NCBI RefSeq assembly: GCF_000763385.1
Contig: NZ_JQFA01000004.1
Coordinates: forward strand, 930,001-994,000
Length of the DNA: 64,000 bases
Direction of reading: 5' to 3'
Origin: Leptolyngbya sp. KIOST-1
GTDB taxonomy: Bacteria; Cyanobacteriota; Cyanobacteriia; Phormidesmidales; Phormidesmidaceae
In this document: one piece after another, positions 16,158-23,720 of the stretch
Numbering within the stretch: the first letter of the stretch is position 1
Layout of the letters: every line of letters starts with the position of its first letter
Position numbers and translations under genes: made by a program
The notes under the pieces: generated by a model
What the model saw: the letters and a program-made list of their open reading frames with translations, nothing else
Told to the model about the DNA's origin: nothing
Database searches by the model: none

Positions 16158-18131
16158 TTATCCCTCTGCCTCATTTAAATCAAATTTATCAAAATATTCC
16201 TTACCCTCTATGAGAGCTGAATTTGAGGTTTTTTTGACTCCCTCAGCAGGAAGTGAAAGCATCAAACTTTCTGTGCCAGGTGTAAGTCTAAATAAAGTAA
16301 AGAACTTGGTTGAGCTTCCCGAACTTTCATGCAAAATATCTGTGAATCCTGCTCTCTCCGATGAAATTGTAAATGCAACAAATTGCTTGCAAAGACTAGG
16401 TATCAGCTTTGCAATTTCTCGCCGTACTTCCATTGAAAGAGGGTTTGCTGGGCTGTCTACAATTAGTGGAAACTGATGCTGTCCTCTACTTAATAAAGTT
16501 GTTAAGAAAGTGTAACCAACAGAAAGAGTCTGGCCAACACTTGCTCCTTCCTGATTTCGAAGTTTAAGGGAACGATCAATTTTTTCGATTCGAATTGGAT
16601 CACGCGACAGCACCCTTTCAAGACGGTTGTTACATTCCTCAGCAATCGCCATTTGCAGGTTTAACTGTGCTTTCTTAAAGGCCTGTTCAACTATCATCGT
16701 TAAGATATCTGTTTTAGCACGCAGTTCTAAAGTCCCTGTAATTTCTGCTAGATCACTCTCTGCACTCTTGAGCAACTTCTTTAACGATGCTAGACAGAGA
16801 GTACTCTCGTTATCACTAGAGCTTGCACTACGATCTATGTCTTCAAGCAAGTCTTTTAGTTTCTTTCTGCGCTCATCCTTACTTTTTCGCTCATCAACCC
16901 AGATTCTTAGTTCTTCATCACCCTTATCAATTAGTTCTTGCTCTAAAACTCTAACAGCAGTTTCAGCTAGCTTATTGTCCGATACTGCTCTCTCTAAAAT
17001 TTCTATTTTTTGAGTTAAGTCTACCGATGTTTCATTTCCTACTTGACGCACTTGAAGATCGATATCTTGTTTCAGTGCATTTAATATTCCAGACGTATCT
17101 TCAGCTAAGTAAAGTTCGCTCCGCTTACTGATTACCTCCCGTGAGTGGCTATCTAAAGGACGTCCGCAGATGCACTCATCTTCCTCCAATAACTCATTAA
17201 AAAATTGACTCGATGTACTAGCTGGTAAGCGCAAACGATCTAATTGGAGTTTAAGCTCTCCTAACGAATCGGAAAAAGCCTCATGCAATAAGTGAGGTTG
17301 TCGAATTCGGTTCATTACCTCTAATGCCGAAGCTTCAACTCTATTGCGAGCATTAATCTCATCACGTTTTTTTGCTTCGAAGTTGTCTCGTAAAGTTTGT
17401 TCACTACCAATCTGATCGTTGATTTTTTGCTCTAATAACTCTATTTGTGTTTCTAGGGTTTCTAACTCTATAACTGCTTCTTCTCGGGCTTCAGATACCC
17501 GGCTTATTCTTTCTCTTAACTTATCAACCTTATTTCTACGCTGGCTTAATCCCTTTTCAGCTTTTGCACTCTTGTTCTTGGTTGCTGTCTCCCAAGACTT
17601 TTCTGCTAATTGTTTTATATCTTGCAGTAAATATAGTTGAAAAAGTGCATCAATTGCTTTAGAAGCTTCCGACTCATTTGAATCCAAAAGTTTATCTGCA
17701 AATTCGCCATCAAACACAAACAACTGAACAAACCTACTGTCAAGGAATCGTTTTACTTCCGGCGGAGGATCCCAACCAGGTTTTATTCCTCCACTCCCAA
17801 CAGAAGTAGTGCGATATTCAGCTTTTCCTCTATCAAAATCTAATTTAAGCTCAAATGTTAGAGGTTTTTCATCTACTCTTAGTTTTAGTATGAAAATTCC
17901 TGCTGAATGAGATTCAGCAGGTCTACGGAGACTTCTAATTTTTTCTGGAGTCCATCCTGATGCTTCTCCATTCATTGAAGCTCGTATCATTGTTAAAGTT
18001 GTGGTCTTGCCTGTTCCATTAGGCATCTGTATTAGTGATACAGGTGTAATCTCTTCATGATTAGTTAAATCAATTTCAACATCAGGACATCGTAAGCCTT
18101 CGCTTTTCCAACCAGCCAACTCAATTTTCAT
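16158..18131 (-). CDS. DndD/Rad50-like SMC-family ATPase
   Basis: A 657-aa AAA/SMC-type ATPase starting MKIELAGWKSEGLRCPD. Walker A is MPNGTGKTTT (residues 36-45), and FVQLFVFDGEFADKLLD recalls the DndD 'LFLFDGEQVKEL' segment. A long coiled coil follows, with a zinc-hook-like CICGRPL at about residues 320-326. The C-terminal ATPase half has the D-loop-type PLIVDSPANPLSMEVR. It is a second DndD/Rad50-like protein, distinct from dndD. The ATG at 18131 overlaps the preceding 68-aa gene by 11 bp. A role in sensing DNA structure or assembling the neighbouring helicase-nuclease is inferred. Confidence 0.82.
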   Translation of the reverse strand: MKIELAGWKSEGLRCPDVEIDLTNHEEITPVSLIQMPNGTGKTTTLTMIRASMNGEASGWTPEKIRSLRRPAESHSAGIFILKLRVDEKPLTFELKLDFDRGKAEYRTTSVGSGGIKPGWDPPPEVKRFLDSRFVQLFVFDGEFADKLLDSNESEASKAIDALFQLYLLQDIKQLAEKSWETATKNKSAKAEKGLSQRRNKVDKLRERISRVSEAREEAVIELETLETQIELLEQKINDQIGSEQTLRDNFEAKKRDEINARNRVEASALEVMNRIRQPHLLHEAFSDSLGELKLQLDRLRLPASTSSQFFNELLEEDECICGRPLDSHSREVISKRSELYLAEDTSGILNALKQDIDLQVRQVGNETSVDLTQKIEILERAVSDNKLAETAVRVLEQELIDKGDEELRIWVDERKSKDERRKKLKDLLEDIDRSASSSDNESTLCLASLKKLLKSAESDLAEITGTLELRAKTDILTMIVEQAFKKAQLNLQMAIAEECNNRLERVLSRDPIRIEKIDRSLKLRNQEGASVGQTLSVGYTFLTTLLSRGQHQFPLIVDSPANPLSMEVRREIAKLIPSLCKQFVAFTISSERAGFTDILHESSGSSTKFFTLFRLTPGTESLMLSLPAEGVKKTSNSALIEGKEYFDKFDLNEAEG

Positions 18132-18327
18132 GAAGATCACCAGTTACGTTAACAGTAATAGCAGATCGGACATTTTCTAAATAATCTTGCTCATCACTTG
18201 CACTAAGTTCTGAAGTACTCATGGCGTTAAGCCATGCTTCAATTCGTTTGGCAACCTTGTCTAACTGACCTGACTCGCTTACGGCCTCATAAAGAGCACT
18301 AATAACTTCATAATCTAAGCTTGACAT
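18121..18327 (-). CDS. small acidic protein in PLD-helicase/ATPase module
   Basis: A 68-aa acidic protein (MSSLDYEVISALYEAVSESG...). I chose the ATG at 18327, which has AGGAG about 12 nt upstream inside the end of the helicase gene and leaves only a 2-bp gap. A longer frame starting at 18375 would overlap the helicase. It overlaps the ATPase start by 11 bp. Such tight packing suggests a stoichiometric complex. No domain is recognised. Confidence 0.65.
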   Translation of the reverse strand: MSSLDYEVISALYEAVSESGQLDKVAKRIEAWLNAMSTSELSASDEQDYLENVRSAITVNVTGDLHEN

Positions 18328-18329
18328 CT

Positions 18330-20363
18330 TTACTCTATTCTCCTGGTTTGCGAAAGTGCAGATAGCCAAATGCACCGAGCCTCATCTGCATTTAGTTCAT
18401 TGTCTTCATCCTCTTTAGAACGCACAAAATCAACGATCATTGCTCTTTTTTCAGGAAAACTTGGATCAGTACGCAGACATCTTCCAATGCGTTGAATGGT
18501 CTCTAGCCGCGCTCTCGAAGATGAAAATAGGATAACGTTTTGAAGATTTCGGATATCAATTCCTTGTGATATACGATGACAAGTAATCAAGCAATCAATA
18601 CTGCCTCGAGAAAAATCAACCAAATTTCGGCGGTCATCTTCTGCATAATACGTTCTATAGCGGTGAGTGTAGGAATCCAATGCTTCTAAAATCGGTTCAC
18701 CATAGGCTTTATCCTCTACGAATATAATGGTAGATTTAATCACCTGAGGATTTAAACTCAGATATTCGGCGAAAATTTCCGGTTTCTTTTCTGCCGTTTT
18801 ATAGACTCGCGCAAGTTCTGTCCACAACTCCTGTTTGGTCATCGGTCTACCTTCCCGTTGTCGAGCCGAACGTTTAGCATAAACTTGTTGCAAACGCTGC
18901 CGATCACCTTCTGTAACAGGGTAGGTTAATGGAACATAATCAAACTCACACAAGATACCTCTTTCAATCGCTTCTTTTAGCCCAAATTGGAAGAACACAT
19001 CACCAATTTCTTCGAAAATAAACTTTGTTCCTTCTTGATCGTATTCTCTTTCTGGAGTTGCACTTAGTCCCAACCTGTATCCAAAAGCCTGATGTTCTCC
19101 TGCAAGTTTAGTTCGCAGTGATGGGCTTCCTAATCCGTGCACTTCATCATGAATAATGATCAAACGCTCTTTGAAACTACTGTCGAGGCGGTTAAACAAA
19201 GAGGCAAGCTGTTCACGGGAAATAACTAATATGGCTCGATTATGGTTTAAAGCAAACTCTCCTAACTCATGATGCTTATCATAATGTCTTAAAACCCTAT
19301 ATGGGCGAAGTCGTTTGATAGCCCAAGGTTCGATCTCCTTCCGCCATTGGTCTAATAAATCTGTTCCTTCTGTACTAATAACAATTCCATCGATTTCATT
19401 GTTTTGATCGAGCACTGAAAGAATATTAATTGCTGTACGGGTTTTTCCTGTGCCCGTAGCCATTTCTAAAACTCCATGTCTTATTTTCAGAAAAGCAGCA
19501 ATTGCCTCATCTTGATGTCTCCATTGAACTTTATCTCTCTTATCTTGTTGAGAGTTTGTTAAGCCATTTAAATAAGTGTTGGGTTTGTCTTTTGCTATCG
19601 ATTTTTTGAGGTCACACTCAAGATCAACGCTGGGCTTCTTGTCTGGAGCTTTGCTACGAATTAGTGCGGCGGACTCTAGCGATAGTGGTAAAACTTTTAA
19701 ACCCACAGCCTTTGCTGCCCAGGCTTCTTCAAATTGTTCCTGTTTAATACGAACCCTTTCCTCATCTCCAGAAATCCAACTTCGGTAAACATCAATCGAC
19801 TCATAATTACGTTCATATCCATTTTCTGACTCATTAGCTGAACCGGTAAAGGCAACTTTGTCACCCCATGGAAAACGAAAAATACCTATCTTCTCATGAA
19901 ATATTCCTGGCTTTTCAACATGCTCTGGAAATGCAAACTGGAGAACAAGATGGTCATTTGCCACCATCCAAGCAAATAACTGTATGCTTCTTTCAATATA
20001 GTCACTTACAATTGGTTCATTCAAAAGCTCCTCAATAAGGCTTTCGGCAGAAAGCTTTCTGAGCTTTTGTCTCTCTTGTTCGTTTAAAGCATTCTGTAAT
20101 GCAATACGATCTCCACTAGATAGTTCAGGGGATATTAGCAAATATATTTTTACTGATTCCTCGCTAAATCTTGGCAAGACATCCAGCCATGCAAGCAGTG
20201 CCTTGCTTGAGAAGTAGCCGACAGCCCTCTGATATTCTAAGCAATGCCTTAAACAAGGAGAAAAAAACTCTTTCCCGAGGTTTGATTCTCCGCTTCGATA
20301 ATGACTTGCCAAACTTCTGATGAAATCCTTGCTAATTAATATTTCATCTGAGTTGTTATGCAT
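18330..20363 (-). CDS. PLD-nuclease domain fused to DEAD-like superfamily 2 helicase
   Basis: A 677-aa two-domain protein. Residues ~25-230 resemble a phospholipase D-type phosphodiesterase domain: RAVGYFSSKALLAW (44-57), then a single HxK ... GSANES signature (FHEKIGIF at 155-162, FTGSANESENGY at 172-183). Residues ~280-677 are an SF2 helicase: Walker A ATGTGKT (302-308), box II DEVH (406-409), motif III SATPE (434-438), then a C-terminal domain with HRISQGIDIRNLQ and QRIGRCLRTD. The architecture fits a DNA-translocating nuclease of restriction or defence type. It lies 2 bp from both neighbours. A decayed relative lies at 20861-21343. Confidence 0.88.
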   Translation of the reverse strand: MHNNSDEILISKDFIRSLASHYRSGESNLGKEFFSPCLRHCLEYQRAVGYFSSKALLAWLDVLPRFSEESVKIYLLISPELSSGDRIALQNALNEQERQKLRKLSAESLIEELLNEPIVSDYIERSIQLFAWMVANDHLVLQFAFPEHVEKPGIFHEKIGIFRFPWGDKVAFTGSANESENGYERNYESIDVYRSWISGDEERVRIKQEQFEEAWAAKAVGLKVLPLSLESAALIRSKAPDKKPSVDLECDLKKSIAKDKPNTYLNGLTNSQQDKRDKVQWRHQDEAIAAFLKIRHGVLEMATGTGKTRTAINILSVLDQNNEIDGIVISTEGTDLLDQWRKEIEPWAIKRLRPYRVLRHYDKHHELGEFALNHNRAILVISREQLASLFNRLDSSFKERLIIIHDEVHGLGSPSLRTKLAGEHQAFGYRLGLSATPEREYDQEGTKFIFEEIGDVFFQFGLKEAIERGILCEFDYVPLTYPVTEGDRQRLQQVYAKRSARQREGRPMTKQELWTELARVYKTAEKKPEIFAEYLSLNPQVIKSTIIFVEDKAYGEPILEALDSYTHRYRTYYAEDDRRNLVDFSRGSIDCLITCHRISQGIDIRNLQNVILFSSSRARLETIQRIGRCLRTDPSFPEKRAMIVDFVRSKEDEDNELNADEARCIWLSALSQTRRIE

Positions 20364-20365
20364 AA

Positions 20366-20692
20366 TTAATTATCCTTAGATCGAATTAATGACTCTAAGG
20401 CTCTTTCAAGTTCTTCTGATCGTCTTTTATACTGGTGTTCCTGAATTAGTTCCTCTAGACAGTGATTCTCTTCTTCAGAGATTTCGCTCAGTGAATTATG
20501 GTTTTCAATAGTAAACTTATTTTTTAGACTCCACCTATAATAAATATCCCTCGAAACTAATTCTCGCAACGAAGTGTATAAGTATTGATTTACTTCCTTC
20601 CGCGTTGAACCTATGGCCGTTGCAATTCTCCTAGCTCGAACAGGAATTCCTTTCTTTAAGACTTTAATTATTGCGACCTCAATATCATCCAT
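20366..20692 (-). CDS. winged-helix DNA-binding protein, first gene of AT-rich module
   Basis: A 108-aa protein whose first ~60 residues form a winged helix: IIKVLKKGIPVRARRIATAI, then GSTRKEVNQYLYTSL, ending near YYRWSL. The RKEVNxYLY and Y...W pattern recalls Z-alpha-type winged helices, but this is only a visual likeness. The second half is a charged helix. It ends 2 bp before the helicase start and heads the five-gene leftward operon. It could be the operon's regulator or a nucleic-acid-sensing subunit. Confidence 0.72.
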   Translation of the reverse strand: MDDIEVAIIKVLKKGIPVRARRIATAIGSTRKEVNQYLYTSLRELVSRDIYYRWSLKNKFTIENHNSLSEISEEENHCLEELIQEHQYKRRSEELERALESLIRSKDN

Positions 20693-20721
20693 CTTTCTGC
20701 GCTAATTTAAAGTAAATCTCC

Positions 20722-20727
20722 ACTATA
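20722..20727 (-). promoter_or_regulatory. candidate -10 element of the PLD-helicase/ATPase operon
   Basis: On the minus strand, TATAGT lies about 30 nt before the ATG at 20692, with GCAACA 17 bases further upstream as a weak -35. The position fits the first gene of the operon. The match is modest. Confidence 0.35.
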
Positions 20728-20860
20728 GTTTGCTTAGTATTCCCTGTTGCTCTTCTTTGAGTAACACAATTCCTTGCAATTTCTAGGCCAGCAAACGTGT
20801 AGAATTCATGAACCTATGATTCAAAAATTGATGCAGAACACTCAACCTAATTGACTTAAG

Positions 20861-21343
20861 TCAATGGACAGCCTGAAATTCCCCTTCAAGGTAGCTTGCA
20901 TCAAGCATGTACTGAGTTAGTGGCCAAGCAAACAAGCCAAACGATTTTGAAGGCCTGTTCCAACTCGCGCAGCAGCGCCCACTCGATCCCTGGTCTCGCC
21001 CTCGCAGCCCTCGGGCGCTTCCGGAACGGATCGCTCTGCAAATCGCCTCAATGTCATCGTTCGACAGCTTTGGCGACGTTACCAACTGCATCCGCCCTTG
21101 TGAACGGACAAACGCCGTCAACCCCTGGGCCACCGCCGCCATCGATGAGCTAGAGAAAAACCCCACCGCCCGACTGTAGCCCGACGACTGCTCTAGACAA
21201 GGGATGTAGAAATCCTGGATGAGGTGATCGCGATGGCCCCTAGGGGCCGGTCTTTGACCATCGCTACGATACTCATCTCGAATCTGTAGCTCTTTCAGGC
21301 TCAAGGCGCAAAGCTCAAGGAGGTTGCCTTCGAGTATAGGCAA
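20861..21343 (-). pseudogene. decayed N-terminal fragment of a second PLD-helicase gene
   Basis: The frame DFYIPCLEQSSGYSRAVGFF, then LVTSPKLSNDDIEAICRAIR matches the PLD N-terminus of the intact gene at 18330-20363 (FFSPCLRHCLEYQRAVGYF, LLISPELSSGDRIALQNAL). After about residue 105 the translation becomes Arg/Ser-rich. A neighbouring frame there gives the plausible IEWALLRELEQAFKIV, and the first frame then resumes with FGLFAWPLTQYMLD (intact gene: IQLFAWMVANDHL). This means compensating frameshifts. The HxK motif and the whole helicase are missing. It is more GC-rich than the intact gene, so it is a diverged relative and not a recent duplicate. Confidence 0.75.
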
Positions 21344-21391
21344 GGCAACTGGGGAAGGTCGCTAATTTATAACGTTATGTTCACAAACAAA

Positions 21392-21419
21392 CGGGGAGCA
21401 GTCTATCAACCGCTCCCCG
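21392..21419 (-). terminator. intrinsic terminator of the MazG-like gene
   Basis: Perfect 8-bp inverted repeat CGGGGAGC (21392-21399) / GCTCCCCG (21412-21419) with a 12-nt loop. On the minus strand the stem is followed by the T-rich GTTTGTTTG. It lies 70 bp downstream of the stop of the leftward gene at 21489. Confidence 0.7.
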
Positions 21420-21488
21420 CTTCAATGCTTCTATTCTCTGCTTTCCGCAAAAATGCTAGCCCTGTCTCATGTTCCCTGCCCCATCCCG

Positions 21489-21998
21489 CTAGGTTTCCGT
21501 CCAGAGCAGTCGCAGCCTTTGACTAAACGCACCTCGGTCAATGCGCCGCTGCATCTGGCAAGCCAGCACTTGGTTCCGCTGAATGCCATACGCGCCCATC
21601 GTTGCATCAATCACCTCGCAGAGGTCAGCGAGTTCGGTCACCAGGTTGGTCTCCACAGCCTCAGCGGCTTCCTGCGCTTCCTCGATCAGCTTTTGCCGCA
21701 ATGCCTGGCAGTAGTCGGCCTGGGTCATCTCCTCAATGCCAAACTTGATCTGTTGGCTTTCTAGAATTTCGGGGATGCGATCGCGCACCAGCTTGTTATA
21801 TTCCTTGCGCACCATAAACGTAGATTCCTCTCCGGGGGGATAGTAGAGCAGCGTGTAGTCACGACCAGTCGCAGCGCGACGCAGCACCCGTAGACATTCT
21901 TCCGCATCAGAGCGGCGACGAAAGCGATTGACCACTATCCGCTGCATGTCGGGCAGAAAGCGCACAATCGCCCAAACATGGAATGGGCTGATATTCAT
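21489..21998 (-). CDS. MazG-like / phosphoribosyl-ATP pyrophosphohydrolase-family protein
   Basis: A 169-aa protein. Residues ~60-150 carry the all-alpha NTP pyrophosphatase pattern: EYNKLVRDRIPEILES, then LRQKLIEEAQEAAEAV and ELADLCEVIDA, with the acidic residues that bind magnesium. Proteins of this type hydrolyse nucleoside triphosphates and are common in phages and defence islands. The N-terminal ~55 residues (RIVVNRFRRRSDAEECLRVL) form a separate small domain often seen in cyanobacterial proteins. I took the ATG at 21998 over one 16 codons upstream. It is divergent from the XRE regulator at 22149. Confidence 0.78.
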   Translation of the reverse strand: MNISPFHVWAIVRFLPDMQRIVVNRFRRRSDAEECLRVLRRAATGRDYTLLYYPPGEESTFMVRKEYNKLVRDRIPEILESQQIKFGIEEMTQADYCQALRQKLIEEAQEAAEAVETNLVTELADLCEVIDATMGAYGIQRNQVLACQMQRRIDRGAFSQRLRLLWTET

Positions 21999-22071
21999 GC
22001 TGTAATAACTTGAGCCAGGGCAAATGAGGGTGAGACACTGATCCACAGTGCCCTCCCGGTGTTTTTAGCCT

Positions 22072-22100
22072 GTTCTAGAACGAAACTAGAAACTAGTTTC
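22072..22100. promoter_or_regulatory. palindromic candidate operators between MazG-like and XRE genes
   Basis: Two perfect palindromes occur close together: GTTCTAGAAC (22072-22081) and GAAACTAGTTTC (22089-22100), the latter overlapping a direct repeat of GAAACTA (22082-22088 and 22089-22095). They sit in the 150-bp region from which the MazG-like and XRE genes diverge. They are good candidates for autoregulation by the XRE protein. Confidence 0.5.
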
Positions 22101-22148
22101 CAAAAAAGAGGCCAAATTGTCAACTGATTCCTAGAACTTGATTTCTAA

Positions 22149-22379
22149 ATGCCGCGATCTCAGTCCGATCAGCCTAACCAGCCAACCCTTAAAGACTTGA
22201 GAAAGCGAGCGGGGCTTTCCCAGGAGGCGCTAGCGCGGATTTTGGATGTCAGCGGCAAGACCGTGAGCAACTGGGAGCGAGGCATGAGTATAGCTAGCCT
22301 CACGGTGCCGCAAATGAAAGCCCTATGCGATGCCCTAGGTGTAACGCTCAGTGAACTGCCCGATGACTTTAGCTCTTAG
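22149..22379 (+). CDS. XRE-family helix-turn-helix regulator
   Basis: A 76-aa protein that is essentially one Cro/CI-type helix-turn-helix: LRKRAGLSQEALARILDVSG, KTVSNWERG, then MKALCDALGVTLSELPDDF. It likely regulates itself and the divergent MazG-like gene, and perhaps the HNH gene 41 bp downstream with which it is probably cotranscribed. Palindromes in the upstream region are candidate sites. Confidence 0.88.
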   Translation: MPRSQSDQPNQPTLKDLRKRAGLSQEALARILDVSGKTVSNWERGMSIASLTVPQMKALCDALGVTLSELPDDFSS

Positions 22380-22420
22380 CTGCCTACCCTATAGGCAACC
22401 CTTGTAGTGAGTCCCTAGGT

Positions 22421-23584
22421 ATGGATGACGATCGACTGCCTTCTGGGGCTTTTAGTCAATTACCTGACTCAAGCAAGGTCAATGTTGCTGCACTAACCCG
22501 TCTATTTGCCAGCACCACCAACTCCTACAAATACCTCTTCTTTCTGTCACTGCTCGATATTATGAGGCGTCGCTGCTTTGAGGTGACAGAGCCGATCAGC
22601 TTTCAAGACCTGATTGTGGAGATGCTGTCTAACGCCTGGTTCCCCCACACGTTTTTCAAATTGTCCTTTGGCACCCAAGACCAAGTGGCTCAAAAGCTGG
22701 ATGCCCTGGATCTAACTATCACTGAGCCCATTATCCGCTTTCGCGATACCGATAAAACCCTTTTCAGAAGAGCGATCGCTCTTCAGGATTTAGATGATGT
22801 GGTGTCTCACCTCAGCCGTTACGTTCCCTTCCGGCTGATTGCGCCCTTTCTAGAACACCAACTGGCGGGAGTCAGTCGGGGCAAGGGGAACCAGCTAGAG
22901 GTCGCTATACCTGCGATCGCAAACCGTTGCTTCAACAGCGACAAACCACTCTACCGATTTGACTCAGAACAGCACAACCGCTGTCAGGCGGTGATCATCC
23001 ATCCAGCCTGGGCCAGCTACCTAGAGCAGCACCACGGAATTGTGCGCGGTTGGGCCGCGTGGGAATGGCTGACTTACATGCAAAAACGGAACCCGAGTAC
23101 TCCGGCGATCGCTAACAAGCTGTTCATGCCCACCCGGCGCGATTCGCTGACCAAGCAGACCGACTACTGGAAGTTGGTGCTGTGCTCCCAACCGCTCCGC
23201 TGCATCTATTCTCAGCAGGTGATTGACCCCAACCGCTTTTCCCTAGATCATTACCTGCCCTGGTCATTTGTGGCTCACGACCAGCTATGGAATTTGGTGC
23301 CGACACTGCCAGAGGTCAATTCAGCTAAATCGAACAATCTTCCATCCAATGAGTACTTTGCCCAGTTTGTGACAGTTCAACATTCTGGGCTCTTGGCCAC
23401 TCGCGAAGCCTTAACAGCAGGCAAATGGGAAAGACAGATAGAGCCTTTTATCAATGATTTAGGCATAAGCACTCAGGATGAACTGCTAGATGTGCAGCGA
23501 CTCGGGAATGCTTATGAACGTGTGGTAAAACCACTGGTATCCCTGGCCGCGAACCAGGGTTTTAGCATTGAGTGGCGATATTAA
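22421..23584 (+). CDS. HNH endonuclease domain protein
   Basis: A 387-aa protein with a C-terminal HNH nuclease motif at residues ~265-305: CIYSQQVIDPNRFSLDHYLP, then WSFVAHDQLWNLVPT and AKSNNLPS. That gives D-H, a distal His and the N ... K of a beta-beta-alpha metal finger. The N-terminal ~250 residues (NSYKYLFFLSLLDIMRRR and onwards) are conserved-looking but unassigned and may bind DNA or a partner. The type resembles HNH enzymes of modification-dependent restriction, so recognition of modified DNA is possible but not shown. It is preceded by the XRE regulator and converges on the VWA gene. Confidence 0.8.
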   Translation: MDDDRLPSGAFSQLPDSSKVNVAALTRLFASTTNSYKYLFFLSLLDIMRRRCFEVTEPISFQDLIVEMLSNAWFPHTFFKLSFGTQDQVAQKLDALDLTITEPIIRFRDTDKTLFRRAIALQDLDDVVSHLSRYVPFRLIAPFLEHQLAGVSRGKGNQLEVAIPAIANRCFNSDKPLYRFDSEQHNRCQAVIIHPAWASYLEQHHGIVRGWAAWEWLTYMQKRNPSTPAIANKLFMPTRRDSLTKQTDYWKLVLCSQPLRCIYSQQVIDPNRFSLDHYLPWSFVAHDQLWNLVPTLPEVNSAKSNNLPSNEYFAQFVTVQHSGLLATREALTAGKWERQIEPFINDLGISTQDELLDVQRLGNAYERVVKPLVSLAANQGFSIEWRY

Positions 23585-23624
23585 TCTGTCTAGAGTAGTG
23601 ACCGATGTATAGGCTCATTGCACA

Positions 23625-23706
23625 ACAACCGGCTCGTCCCAGTGGGTAGTGTACCGCTGGGTGCGGTTGTAGGCCTGCAGTAGTTATACCCAGGCCGATA
23701 CAACCG
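23625..23706. terminator. overlapping inverted repeats between convergent genes (bidirectional terminator candidate)
   Basis: ACAACCG (23625-23631) can pair with CGGTTGT (23664-23670), with an inner CCCAG/CTGGG stem. The same CGGTTGT, extended by GGCCTG (23672-23677), can instead pair with CAGGCC (23691-23696) and ACAACCG (23700-23706). The two hairpins exclude each other. The site lies between the convergent HNH and VWA genes. Confidence 0.5.
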
Positions 23707-23720
23707 TTTAGTACCGTCGC

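Noticed and set aside
16158-18131. Calling the second DndD-like ATPase a duplicate dndD
   Set aside because: It has a zinc-hook-like CxCG, a different N-terminus and a different gene context from dndD, so it is a relative and not a copy.
15659-20692. Naming the five-gene module DndFGH, DISARM or Lamassu
   Set aside because: Gene content and domain order do not match any of these as I know them; the PLD domain and SMC ATPase alone are not enough.
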